A DNA stretch of 64,000 nt from Skermania piniformis (lineage in GTDB: Bacteria; Actinomycetota; Actinomycetes; Mycobacteriales; Mycobacteriaceae), in the NCBI RefSeq assembly GCF_019285775.1, contig NZ_CP079105.1, positions 2,356,001-2,420,000 of the forward strand, given 5' to 3'. Shown in pieces: positions 49,873 to 59,181 of this stretch (position 1 is the stretch's first letter; each line of letters opens with the position of its first letter). The notes under the pieces are model-generated. The model did not search any database, was not told the origin of the DNA, and was given only the letters and a program-made list of their open reading frames with translations. The position numbers and the translations under genes were made by a program.

Positions 49873-51030
49873 CCGCGCGCCGACGCCGTTCCCCGGGTGC
49901 GGCGCGGTGGGCGGATCCGGTCGGACCCCGCGGTAGATCCCCCGCCGCACGATGAGCGGCCACAGCAGCGTGTCGACCGACCACGACGGGAAACGAAACG
50001 ACCGGCCCGCCGGCGCGAACACGTCCAAGCCGTCGGGTTGTGCGCCGAGCACCGATCCCCAGCGGTGCTCGGTCGGTCGATAGTTCCGCAGCCTGCGCCC
50101 GGCCAGGTGTGCCCGGACGTTGCGGGCCACCAATCGATCGGCGCGATTGCGTGCGGAGCTGCGCAACGGGTCGGTGGCCGCGACGTCGCCGACGGCGAAT
50201 ACCTCGGGCCGCCCGGGCACGCGAAGATCGGGCGCGACCCGGACGAACCCGTCCGGGTCGAGCAGCTCGGCCGGCAACCAGCCGGTATTCGGCGTCGCGC
50301 GGCCGATCGCCCAGACCACCGCGTCGGCGCGGACCGGTGACTGGCCGGTGGACCAGGCCACCGGTTCGCCGGTGATGCGATCGAGGTCGAAGCCGGCCGG
50401 CACGATCGCCCGATGCCCGGGGTGGATGCCGACCCCACGCTGCTCGAGCTTCCGCCGCACCGCGCGCCAGACCCGCGGATGGTGGGATCGCAACGCCGCA
50501 TCACCGGGGAAGTAGAGATCGATCCGCTGCTCGGGCCACGCGAGCGCGCAGTTGCCGGCTACGCTCACCGCCGCCGCGCCCCCGCCGACGACGGCCACCG
50601 ACCCGGCCGCGGCAAGCTGAGCGTGCGCGGCGCGCAACCCGGCGGCGACCTCGTCGGCGCGTTCCAGACCGGGACGGCGCCAGAATCCGTTACTCACACC
50701 GGTCGCGACGACGAGCGCGTCGTAATCCTCGGTCCGGCGCGGGCCGTCGGCCGCGTCGAGCAGCACGGTGCGAGCGTCGAGGTCGACTCCGGTCAGGGTG
50801 CCATGCACGATCCGCACCCGGTCCAGTCGACGGTAGCGACCGAACGGTACCCAATATCGCTCGGCCCACTCGTCCGGCCGGGCCAACCGGACACCCAGTT
50901 CTTGCCCGCTGACCAGTCCCGGCTTGGGCGAGATGCCGACCACATCCGCGTGTCGGGCGAGATGAATCGCGGTGAGCAGGCCGCTGTCCCCCAACCCGGC
51001 CACGATCACCCGGGACCGGCGGCCGGTCAC
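49849..51030 (-). CDS. FAD/NAD(P)-dependent oxidoreductase
   Basis: A 393-residue two-dinucleotide-fold oxidoreductase of the NDH-2/AIF type. The FAD loop reads VIVAGLGDSGLLTAIHLARH (a GxGDSG variant of GxGxxG), the NAD(P) loop SVAVVGGGAAAVSVAGNCAL, and the late FAD motif PEVFAVGDVAATDPL. No membrane helix at the C terminus. GTG at 51028-51030 overlaps the stop of the DUF1295 gene, so it belongs to the same two-gene operon behind the KstR-type box, which suggests a part in steroid metabolism (inference). Substrate unknown. Confidence 0.85.
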   Translation of the reverse strand: MTGRRSRVIVAGLGDSGLLTAIHLARHADVVGISPKPGLVSGQELGVRLARPDEWAERYWVPFGRYRRLDRVRIVHGTLTGVDLDARTVLLDAADGPRRTEDYDALVVATGVSNGFWRRPGLERADEVAAGLRAAHAQLAAAGSVAVVGGGAAAVSVAGNCALAWPEQRIDLYFPGDAALRSHHPRVWRAVRRKLEQRGVGIHPGHRAIVPAGFDLDRITGEPVAWSTGQSPVRADAVVWAIGRATPNTGWLPAELLDPDGFVRVAPDLRVPGRPEVFAVGDVAATDPLRSSARNRADRLVARNVRAHLAGRRLRNYRPTEHRWGSVLGAQPDGLDVFAPAGRSFRFPSWSVDTLLWPLIVRRGIYRGVRPDPPTAPHPGNGVGARSEGARPR

Positions 51031-51911
51031 CCGGCCACCCGGCGAGGCGGGCGGGGCACGAAGCGCGGAACCCGACCGATCACGTCGCGATACCCCGGCC
51101 GCCGTTCGAGACTGCGCTGCTCCATCATCGGGATGCTCGCGCCCTCGAACATCGCCAGCATCGCCGCCGCGCCGGCGAACAGCCACCACCGGTCGGCCGG
51201 CGCCGCCGCCACGCCGAACAGGGCCATCGAAACCCAGAAACCGAACTCGCCGAAATAGTTCGGATGCCGGGACCACGACCACAGGCCGCGATCCAGCACC
51301 TGGCCGGGCGCACGCCGACGGACGAACCGGTGCATCTGCTGGTCGGCGACGAACTCCAGCAGCACGGCGCCGAGCCCGACCACCGTCGCGACGATGTCGA
51401 GCCAGCCGATCCCGCGCGCACCGCCGTGCGAGACCACCACGTATGCGGGGACGGTCGCGAGGAACACCTGCAGGGTCGGGACCAGGTGGATCGCGACCAG
51501 GTCGACGGCCGCCTCGGCGCGCCCGGCCCGGCCCCTGAGCAACGGGTAGCGCCAATCCTCGTGCGCCAGGCCGGGCCAGGAATAGACCCAGTTGCCGGTC
51601 AGCCGTACCGCCCAGACCAGCATGACGCCGAGCATCAGCCAGCCCCGCGGATCGTCGGCGGGCAGGTCGCCGGACACCCACCAATAGATCGTGAGCGCGG
51701 GCGGCACGACGCTCCAGTAGGCGTCGTAGCAGCTGGAGTTCCGGTAGGCCCGACTGAACCCGAAGACCACCACGGTGCCGATCAGATCGGCGATCAGGGC
51801 GTCGAGCCACCGCCACTCGGTGTCGGGTCCGAACGCCAACCATGTCGCGGCGACACCGAAGGCCACGACATAGGCGACGGTGATGCGTGCCAGCGACGCC
51901 CGCTTGGACAT
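51027..51911 (-). CDS. DUF1295 / steroid 5-alpha-reductase-like membrane protein
   Basis: A 294-residue multi-pass membrane protein of the DUF1295 family, related to 3-oxo-5-alpha-steroid 4-dehydrogenases. The family signature SRHPNYFGEFGFWVSMALFG is near the C-terminal third, with SSCYDAYWSVVPP earlier. At least six hydrophobic segments are visible. A perfect KstR-type operator lies 10 bases ahead of the ATG (51909-51911). The combination points to steroid or sterol metabolism (family knowledge plus inference). Confidence 0.88.
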   Translation of the reverse strand: MSKRASLARITVAYVVAFGVAATWLAFGPDTEWRWLDALIADLIGTVVVFGFSRAYRNSSCYDAYWSVVPPALTIYWWVSGDLPADDPRGWLMLGVMLVWAVRLTGNWVYSWPGLAHEDWRYPLLRGRAGRAEAAVDLVAIHLVPTLQVFLATVPAYVVVSHGGARGIGWLDIVATVVGLGAVLLEFVADQQMHRFVRRRAPGQVLDRGLWSWSRHPNYFGEFGFWVSMALFGVAAAPADRWWLFAGAAAMLAMFEGASIPMMEQRSLERRPGYRDVIGRVPRFVPRPPRRVAG

Positions 51912-51921
51912 GGAATGATCC

Positions 51922-51935
51922 TAGAACAAGTTCTA
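51922..51935 (-). promoter_or_regulatory. KstR-type operator
   Basis: TAGAACAAGTTCTA matches the published KstR consensus TnnAACnnGTTnnA at every fixed base and extends to a perfect 16-base palindrome (51921-51936). KstR is the TetR-type repressor of cholesterol catabolism genes in mycobacteria and rhodococci. Its place, 10-24 bases before the DUF1295 start, fits repression. The kstR gene itself is not in the window. Confidence 0.8.
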
Positions 51936-52018
51936 GTCGATCCCGCCGGCGTCGGGGCGAAGAACAGATCACCCGACCCCGATCCAGAGGTCTTGATCAT
52001 TTCGGCTCCGGCCGAGCG

Positions 52019-52051
52019 AAGTGCAGCACTGAATCACCAGGTGCTACACTT
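52019..52051 (+). promoter_or_regulatory. Inverted repeat ahead of the toxin-antitoxin genes
   Basis: AAGTGCAGCAC (52019-52029) and GTGCTACACTT (52041-52051) form an 11-base inverted repeat with one mismatch and an 11-base spacer, so the arm centres are 22 bases apart. It ends two bases before the antitoxin start codon. This is the usual place of a VapBC operator, bound by the antitoxin-toxin complex. Confidence 0.65.
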
Positions 52052-52053
52052 CG

Positions 52054-52326
52054 ATGATGCCGACCAGCCGCCCACGCCACGTGATCACGGAGACGGATCA
52101 GGTCGCCCGGGCGTTGGATGCCGCGGCGCGGCGGTGGCCGGACGATCGCGACCGGCGTGCCCGTTTGCTGTTGCGTCTGGTCGACGCCGGTCACCAGGCG
52201 TTGGCCGGTGCCGATGACGAACGGCGCGCGGCACGACTGGCAGCGATAAGCCGTACCCGCGGCTCGTTGACCGGGAGTTACGGCGCCGGCTACCTCGACG
52301 AGCTGCGCGCGGACCGGCCCGAATGA
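52054..52326 (+). CDS. Probable antitoxin of a VapBC-type pair
   Basis: A 90-residue small protein just ahead of the PIN toxin. It is rich in Arg, Ala and Asp and is helical throughout (QVARALDAAARRWPDDRDRR, AGADDERRAARLAAISRTR). No clear ribbon-helix-helix or AbrB domain is seen, so the antitoxin call rests on the ATGA overlap with the toxin and the operator-like repeat. Two ATG codons are adjacent at 52054 and 52057. Confidence 0.7.
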   Translation: MMPTSRPRHVITETDQVARALDAAARRWPDDRDRRARLLLRLVDAGHQALAGADDERRAARLAAISRTRGSLTGSYGAGYLDELRADRPE

Positions 52327-52706
52327 TCGTGCTGGACGCGAGCGTGCTCATCGCCCACCTCGAGTCGGCTGATGTCCATCATGATCGGGCCACCGAACTC
52401 CTTGCCGATGCGGTCGAGGACCCGTGGGGCGCGAGCCCGATGACGCTGACCGAAGTCCTCGTCGGGCCGGCCCGGTCCGGCACTCTGAAGGCGGCTGAGG
52501 CGGCGATCGGCCTGCTCGAGATCGACGCTATCGACCTTCTCGACGATGCGCCCGTGCGCCTCGCTACCTTGCGTGCAACAACCCGACTCCGGTTGCCGGA
52601 CTGCTGTGTTCTACTTGCCGCCATGACCACCGGAGCCGAGATGGCGACCTTCGACGATCGGCTTGCGGCCGCCGCAACCGAGCTCGGGTTGACCGTACGG
52701 AGCTGA
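52323..52706 (+). CDS. PIN-domain ribonuclease toxin (VapC-like)
   Basis: A 127-residue PIN-domain protein. The acidic metal-binding residues are in place: D5 in VLDASVLIAHLE, E44 in TLTEVL, D93 in LPDCCVLLA and D111/D112 in ATFDDRL. VapC toxins cleave tRNA or rRNA unless bound by their antitoxin. ATG at 52323 overlaps the antitoxin stop (ATGA). The gene ends nine bases before the end of pheT on the other strand. Confidence 0.88.
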   Translation: MIVLDASVLIAHLESADVHHDRATELLADAVEDPWGASPMTLTEVLVGPARSGTLKAAEAAIGLLEIDAIDLLDDAPVRLATLRATTRLRLPDCCVLLAAMTTGAEMATFDDRLAAAATELGLTVRS

Positions 52707-52715
52707 GCCGACCCG

Positions 52716-55202
52716 TCAGGTCCGCAGCTCCGCCCCCAGCACCGCAGCCGCCGCGACCGCCGCATCCCGCGCCGAACTCGCGTCGTCCTCGGTGAGCGTG
52801 CGATCCGGCGCCCGGAACCGCATCGCGTAGGTGAGCGAGCGCCGACCTGCGCCGACCTGCTCGCCGGAGTACACGTCGAACAGGGCGATGTCGTCGAGCA
52901 GCGCCCCGGCACCGGACCGCAACGCCGCCTCCACCTCGGCGGCCGGCACGTCGGCCGGCACACTCACCGACAGGTCCTGCAGCACCGCCGGGTAGGTGGA
53001 CACAACCGGGGCCGGCAACGTGCGGTCCAGCGGCAGCGCGTCCAGGTCCAGCTCGACCGCGCAGGTCCTCGCCGGCAGCCCGGCGCGTTCCAACACCGCC
53101 GGATGCAGCTCACCCGCGTGCCCGACGAGCACACCGTCGACCAGTAACTCCGCGCACCGGCCCGGATGCCACGGCAGATGTTGCGCGGCCCGACGGGTCA
53201 ATCGCACCCCGGCCGCCGCGGCCACCGCATCGGCCGCGGCGAACGCGTCCGTCGCATCCGCGGCTCGGCCCGGCTCCCCCGGCCGGCGCGCCTCGCGCAA
53301 CCCGGTCAGCACGATTCCGATGTGCGTCGGCTGGGCCGGTAACGACGCCACCAGCCGGGCGAGCTCCGCGTCGGTGGGTCGGCGGTCCACCGGCAGCGGC
53401 GGCACCGGGCCGGTGGTCGGTCCGGGTACCACGACCTGGGCAATCGCATAGATCGCCAGATCGCGACGACCGCGAGACACGTTGCGGGCGGTCACCTCCA
53501 GCAGGCCCGGCAGCAGTGTGGTGCCCAACGCCGGGCGCTCGGCGTCCAGCGGGTTCAGCACCGTCGCGACCTGCCGGCGCGGGTCGTCGGCGGCCAGGCC
53601 CCAGGTGTCGAACACGCTGGGCGCGATGAACTCCGGGGACGGCACCTCGACGTAACCGGCGTATGCGAGGGCCCGTCCGATCGCCCGGCGGCGCCGCTGC
53701 GCCGGGGTGAGCCCGCGGCCGGGCGGCGCAGCCGGCAGTACCGATGGGATCTGCTCCAGGCCCTCCAGTCGCAGGACTTCTTCGACCAGATCGGCCGGCT
53801 GCCTCAGGTCCGGTCGCCAACTCGGCGGGGTGACCAGCAGCTGGGCGTGACCGGCGTCGCTCACCGCGAACTCCAAGGTGCACCCGACCTGGGTGAGCCG
53901 ACGCGCGGTGGTGCCGTTCGGATAGCCGACTCCGGCGACCCGGTCGGGCAGGTCGATGTCGAGCCGGATCGGCGGCGTCGGCGCGCGCTGCACCCGAACA
54001 TCGGTCAACGTCGACTCGACCGTGCCGCCGGCAATCTCGGCCAACAGCGTCGCCGCCCGGTCCAGCGCAGCGACGTCGACCTCCGGGTCGACCTCCCGCT
54101 CGAACCGCTTGCTTGCCTCGGAGGTCAGCTTGTGCCGGCGGCCGGACCGGAACACCGCCAACGGATCCCAGGTCGCCGCCTCCAGCAACACGTCGGTGGT
54201 GTCCGGGCCGACCTCGGTGCTCGCCCCACCCATGATGCCGGCCAACGAGATCACCCCGGTGTCGTCGGCGATCACCACGTCCTCCGGGTCGAGCGTCCGC
54301 TCCACCTCGTCGAGGGTGCGCAGCGTCTCCCCCGACCGGGCCCGGCGGACCACCAGGTTGCCGTTCAGGTTGGCCGCGTCGAACGCATGCAGCGGCTGGC
54401 CGAACTCCAGCATCACGTAGTTGGTCACGTCCACCGCCGGTGAGATCGGCCGCATCCCGGCCAGCAGCAGCCGTCGTTGCAACCACCATGGGCTGACCGC
54501 GGCCGGATCGATCCCGACAACCCGTCGCAGCGCGAATCGGGTTGCCCCGGAATCCCGTTCCAGCCGTACCGGCCACGCCGACCGCTCGCTGCGGGGCAAC
54601 CGGGGCACCGCCGGATCGACGAACTCCAGATCGAACCCGCAGGCCAACTCCCGGCACAGACCGCGAATGGAGAAGCAGTAACCGCGATCCGGGGTGATGT
54701 TCAGCTCGATCACCCCATCACCCAAGCCGAGTAGCGTGTTCGCGTCGTCGCCCGGGTCGGCCGAACCCGGCTCCAGCACCAGAATGCCGGAATGGTCGCG
54801 GCCGATACCCAATTCGGCCACCGAGCAGATCATTCCCTCCGACACCCGGCCGTAGGTGGTCCGGGCTGCGATCGCGAAATCGCCGGGCAACACCGCCCCG
54901 GGCAGTGCGATTACCACCAGGTCGCCGGCGACGAAATTCCGCGCCCCACAGACGATGCCGCGGAACTGCTGCTCGCCGGTGTCGACGTGGCAGTACCGGA
55001 TCGGCTTCTTGAACTCGGTCAGCTCCTCGATATCGACCACCCGGCCGACCACCAGTCGGTCCGGCACCGGCGTCAGCTCGGTCAGCTCCTCGACCTCGAG
55101 ACCCACCCGGACGAAACCGGCATCCAGCTCCGCCGGTGACACCGACCAGCCGGGATTCGCCCCGGCGAGGGTCTCGGTGAGCCACGACTGTGCTACCCGC
55201 AC
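52716..55202 (-). CDS. pheT: Phenylalanyl-tRNA synthetase beta subunit
   Basis: An 828-residue PheT of normal length. An N-terminal OB-fold/EMAP-like tRNA-binding domain ([27 protein letters not shown]), the B3/B4 editing region, B5 and the C-terminal anticodon-binding domain ([20 protein letters not shown]) are all visible. GTG at 55200-55202 has a GGAAGGAA region ahead; the frame is open upstream but overlaps pheS. It forms an alpha2-beta2 complex with PheS encoded 37 bases upstream. Confidence 0.95.
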   Translation of the reverse strand: MRVAQSWLTETLAGANPGWSVSPAELDAGFVRVGLEVEELTELTPVPDRLVVGRVVDIEELTEFKKPIRYCHVDTGEQQFRGIVCGARNFVAGDLVVIALPGAVLPGDFAIAARTTYGRVSEGMICSVAELGIGRDHSGILVLEPGSADPGDDANTLLGLGDGVIELNITPDRGYCFSIRGLCRELACGFDLEFVDPAVPRLPRSERSAWPVRLERDSGATRFALRRVVGIDPAAVSPWWLQRRLLLAGMRPISPAVDVTNYVMLEFGQPLHAFDAANLNGNLVVRRARSGETLRTLDEVERTLDPEDVVIADDTGVISLAGIMGGASTEVGPDTTDVLLEAATWDPLAVFRSGRRHKLTSEASKRFEREVDPEVDVAALDRAATLLAEIAGGTVESTLTDVRVQRAPTPPIRLDIDLPDRVAGVGYPNGTTARRLTQVGCTLEFAVSDAGHAQLLVTPPSWRPDLRQPADLVEEVLRLEGLEQIPSVLPAAPPGRGLTPAQRRRRAIGRALAYAGYVEVPSPEFIAPSVFDTWGLAADDPRRQVATVLNPLDAERPALGTTLLPGLLEVTARNVSRGRRDLAIYAIAQVVVPGPTTGPVPPLPVDRRPTDAELARLVASLPAQPTHIGIVLTGLREARRPGEPGRAADATDAFAAADAVAAAAGVRLTRRAAQHLPWHPGRCAELLVDGVLVGHAGELHPAVLERAGLPARTCAVELDLDALPLDRTLPAPVVSTYPAVLQDLSVSVPADVPAAEVEAALRSGAGALLDDIALFDVYSGEQVGAGRRSLTYAMRFRAPDRTLTEDDASSARDAAVAAAAVLGAELRT

Positions 55203-55239
55203 TTCGGTGATTCCTTCCCTACGCCCGCTCGGCCGGCAG

Positions 55240-56322
<1,083 letters not shown>

Positions 56323-56354
56323 TCACCCGGCCCGATTCCCCGAATACTAGGGGA

Positions 56355-57161
56355 TCACTTTTGCCGCGTTCCCGCGCGTTTGCTTGCTTGCGCCCGGGCG
56401 GCGGCGTAGAGACAGATCGCGGCCGCAGCGGCGAGGTTGTAGCTCTCCGCTCGACCGCGGATCGGGAGCCGAATCCGGTGGTCGGCGCGGGCGATGACGG
56501 TGTCGGGCAGGCCGTGTGCTTCGTTGCCGAACAGCCAGGCGCTCGGGGCGGACAGCAGCTCGTCGGCGTCGTCCAGATCGGTCTCGCCGGCCGCGGCCGT
56601 GGCGAGCAATTGCAGACCGGTGCCGGCCGCGGCGTCCAGGGCGAGGTCGATGTCGCGCTCTCGGGCGATCGGCAGATGGAACACGCTGCCCGCTGAGGCG
56701 CGCACACACTTGCCGTTGTGCGGATCGACGCAATCTCCGGCGAAGACCACGCCGTGTGCGCCGACCGCATCCGCGATCCGGACGATGGTGCCAGCGTTGC
56801 CCGGGTCGGCAACCGCGACCGGAATCACGACCAACGGGCCGGCTGCCGCCTGAGCCGGCGGTACATCGAGGAGTCGACAGACGGCCACCAGACCCGGCGG
56901 CGTGACCGTCTCACCGAGTGCCCGGGCGGCCGCCTCGGTGATCTCGACGACCGGCACCCGTGCCGCCCGCGCTGCCGCAACCAGCTCGGCGTCGGCGTCG
57001 GCGGTGTGGAACAGCTCGGTGACCCGGCCCGCAGCCAGTGCGGCGCCGACCGCGTTGGGACCTTCGGCCAGAAACTCACCGGCCTTGCGCCGACCGGCCG
57101 ATCGGTGCAGCTTGACCGCAGAAACGACCCGGGACGACCGCTGCGTGAGCGGGCTGAGCAC
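56355..57161 (-). CDS. tsnR: SpoU/TrmH-family rRNA 2'-O-methyltransferase
   Basis: A 268-residue SPOUT-class RNA methyltransferase. An N-terminal substrate-binding domain (FLAEGPNAVGAALAAGRVTE) precedes the knotted catalytic domain with DPGNAGTIVRIADAVGAHGV, LFGNEAHGLPDTVIARADHR and IPIRGRAESYNLAAAAAICL-like motif (read as LPIRGRAESYNLAAAAAICL). The order rplT-tsnR-pheS matches M. tuberculosis. The target base in 23S rRNA is not known. GTG start at 57159-57161. Confidence 0.9.
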   Translation of the reverse strand: MLSPLTQRSSRVVSAVKLHRSAGRRKAGEFLAEGPNAVGAALAAGRVTELFHTADADAELVAAARAARVPVVEITEAAARALGETVTPPGLVAVCRLLDVPPAQAAAGPLVVIPVAVADPGNAGTIVRIADAVGAHGVVFAGDCVDPHNGKCVRASAGSVFHLPIARERDIDLALDAAAGTGLQLLATAAAGETDLDDADELLSAPSAWLFGNEAHGLPDTVIARADHRIRLPIRGRAESYNLAAAAAICLYAAARAQASKRAGTRQK

Positions 57162-57199
57162 GTCCCGCTCCGGCGTCCCGGGTCGCTGTGGCGTGCCGG

Positions 57200-57610
57200 T
57201 CAGGCAGCTTCCGTTTCAGCGGCGGCATCATCGTCGGCCGGGGCATTCACATCCGCCGGCAACGCGCGACGCGCGATCTCGACCAACCCGGTGAACGCAG
57301 CCGCATCGGACACTGCGAGCTCGGCAAGGATCTTGCGGTCGACCTCCACCCCGGCGATCTTGAGGCCCTGGATGAACCGGTTGTAGGTGATGTCGTTCGC
57401 CCGGGCGGCGGCGTTGATCCGGGTGATCCACAGCTTGCGGAAATCACCTTTGCGGGCCCGGCGGTCCCGATAGGCATAGTTCAGCGAATGCAGCTGCTGC
57501 TCTTTGGCCTTGCGGTAGAGCCGGGACCGCTGGCCCCGGTAGCCCTTGGAGGCTTCGAGGACGGAGCGGCGCTTCTTCTGGGCGTTGACGGAGCGCTTCA
57601 CACGTGCCAT
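57200..57610 (-). CDS. rplT: 50S ribosomal protein L20
   Basis: A 136-residue L20. [20 protein letters not shown] at the start and [20 protein letters not shown] in the middle are diagnostic. It has an acidic C-terminal tail ([14 protein letters not shown]) of about 17 residues that many homologues lack. ATG at 57608-57610; follows rpmI by 75 bases in the infC-rpmI-rplT operon. Confidence 0.97.
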   Translation of the reverse strand: MARVKRSVNAQKKRRSVLEASKGYRGQRSRLYRKAKEQQLHSLNYAYRDRRARKGDFRKLWITRINAAARANDITYNRFIQGLKIAGVEVDRKILAELAVSDAAAFTGLVEIARRALPADVNAPADDDAAAETEAA

Positions 57611-57685
57611 CGGTCGAAATCCTTCTGGTCGGAAGCGGTGCAACGGCCGTGACGACCGGCCCGCTCGGGAGTCGGGGGACGAAGA

Positions 57686-57880
57686 TCAGATGCCGAGCAG
57701 CCGGCGCACGCGCGGCACGTCGGCCGGGCTGACCGCCTCGGTGCCGTCCAGCCGGCGGGTGCGCCGGGTCGGCTTGTGCTCGAACAGGTGCCGCCGGTTC
57801 GCCTGCTGGCGGCGCAGCTTTCCGCTCCCGGTCACCTTGAACCGCTTCGCGGTGCCCTTGTGCGTCTTGTTCTTCGGCAT
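57686..57880 (-). CDS. rpmI: 50S ribosomal protein L35
   Basis: A 64-residue L35: [20 protein letters not shown] and [20 protein letters not shown] are the family core. It lies between infC and rplT as in most bacteria. Confidence 0.97.
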   Translation of the reverse strand: MPKNKTHKGTAKRFKVTGSGKLRRQQANRRHLFEHKPTRRTRRLDGTEAVSPADVPRVRRLLGI

Positions 57881-57926
57881 GTCGTCTGCTGTCCGTTCTC
57901 GTGTGCTGGTGCGGGTGCTGCGGGGG

Positions 57927-58532
57927 TCAGCCGGGGGTACCGGCCGGGCCGGGCGACGGCGCCGCCGGTTCCCGGGAAGCCACCTGCGCGGCGCCTTGTT
58001 GCGCGCGGGCGCGCGTCTTCGCGCCCTTGTGCGGGGCCAGGACCATGGTCATATTGCGGCCGTCTTGCTTGGCCGAGGTCTCGACGAAGCCCAGATCGGC
58101 GACGTCGGCGGCCAGCCGCTGCAGCAGCCGGAAGCCGAGCTCCGGCCGGGACTGCTCGCGGCCGCGGAACATGATCGTCACCTTGACCTTCGACCCGGCT
58201 TCGAGGAACCGCACCACATTGCGCTTCTTGGTCTCGTAGTCGTGGTCGTCGATCTTCGGGCGGAGCTTCTGCTCCTTGATCACTGTCTGCTGTTGATTTT
58301 TGCGAGACTCGCGCGCCTTCTGCGCCGTTTCGTACTTGAACTTCCCGTAGTCCATGATCTTGCAGACCGGTGGGCGGGCGTCCGGAGCAACCTCGACGAG
58401 GTCGAGATCGGCTTCCAAGGCAACGCGGAGCGCATCCTCAACACGCACGATCCCAACCTGCTCACCGCCCGGTCCGATGAGCCGGACCTCGGGAACTCGG
58501 ATGCGATCGTTGATGCGGGTCTCAGTGCTGAT
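57927..58532 (-). CDS. infC: Translation initiation factor IF-3 with ATC start codon
   Basis: A 201-residue IF-3. The normal N terminus ([20 protein letters not shown]) is only recovered if translation starts at ATC (58530-58532), which is preceded by AGGAGG and a four-base gap. The first ATG-type starts are internal, at 58448, and would cut off the N-terminal domain. Non-AUG starts on infC are a known device for autoregulation, because IF-3 itself rejects such codons. The linker [20 protein letters not shown] and C-terminal domain are intact. The last ~25 residues are an alanine/proline tail. It heads infC-rpmI-rplT. Confidence 0.93.
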   Translation of the reverse strand: MSTETRINDRIRVPEVRLIGPGGEQVGIVRVEDALRVALEADLDLVEVAPDARPPVCKIMDYGKFKYETAQKARESRKNQQQTVIKEQKLRPKIDDHDYETKKRNVVRFLEAGSKVKVTIMFRGREQSRPELGFRLLQRLAADVADLGFVETSAKQDGRNMTMVLAPHKGAKTRARAQQGAAQVASREPAAPSPGPAGTPG

Positions 58533-58599
58533 GGGGCCTCCTAGGTTCGGCTGTCGGGCGACAACCGGTGCAGCATGGGGTGAGCGCCACCAACAACGA

Positions 58600-58640
58600 G
58601 ACCCCGCTGCGCCGTGTCAACCACACGGCGTGACGGGGTC
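58600..58640 (-). promoter_or_regulatory. Strong hairpin in the infC leader
   Basis: In the minus-strand RNA, GACCCCG, an unpaired TCA, CGCCGTGT, a five-base loop, ACACGGCG, an unpaired CAG and CGGGGTC fold into a 15-base-pair hairpin with a symmetric internal loop. It ends about 70 bases before the infC ribosome binding site. The whole 58533-58820 interval has no gene and probably holds the infC promoter, this hairpin and the divergent promoter of the DUF1844 gene. It could be a ribosomal-protein-binding leader or attenuator. The function is inference. Confidence 0.6.
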
Positions 58641-58820
58641 CGATGCCGACCGGTCAGCACGCGCAACGCCGAAGCAGCTGCATACATTCCCGGCGGAGGC
58701 CGGGTGACCGGACCGTTGATCAGCAATCAAACCTCAGCTGCAACGGTGGGAGCGGACTCCACTTTGCTGCCCGCGACATCGTCACAGGCGGTCGTCGAGG
58801 ACCAGACTAGCATTCGCGGC

Positions 58821-59177
58821 ATGACCGACCCAGCGCTCCCGCCCGAGGATGTCCTGCCCGTTCGCGACCTGGCCGACATTCCCGCCGTGGAAGTGATCAG
58901 CCGCGCCGCCGTGCTGCTGATGAGTTCGGCGGCCGAGAAGCTGGGGCTGGCCGCCGCCGATCCGGATACCGCACCGCGTCGAGACCTGGACGAAGCGCGC
59001 CGGGTGATCACCGCCCTGGCCGGCCTGGTCACCGCATCGGCGGAGTACCTCGGCCCGCACGCCGGCCCGCTGCGCGACGGGGTGCGTTCGCTGCAGCACG
59101 CGTTCCGAGAAGCGTCGGCCTATCCGGACGAGCCGGGCAAAGGCCCCGGCGAGAAGTTCACCGGCCCGGTCCGCTGA
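58821..59177 (+). CDS. DUF1844 family protein
   Basis: A 118-residue small protein of the DUF1844 type. The core VISRAAVLLMSSAAEKLGLA and DLDEARRVITALAGLVTASA is the family pattern. Function unknown. ATG at 58821. It is divergent from infC, a neighbourhood kept in mycobacteria and relatives, and convergent with the GTPase pair, five bases from its end. Confidence 0.85.
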   Translation: MTDPALPPEDVLPVRDLADIPAVEVISRAAVLLMSSAAEKLGLAAADPDTAPRRDLDEARRVITALAGLVTASAEYLGPHAGPLRDGVRSLQHAFREASAYPDEPGKGPGEKFTGPVR

Positions 59178-59181
59178 CCGC

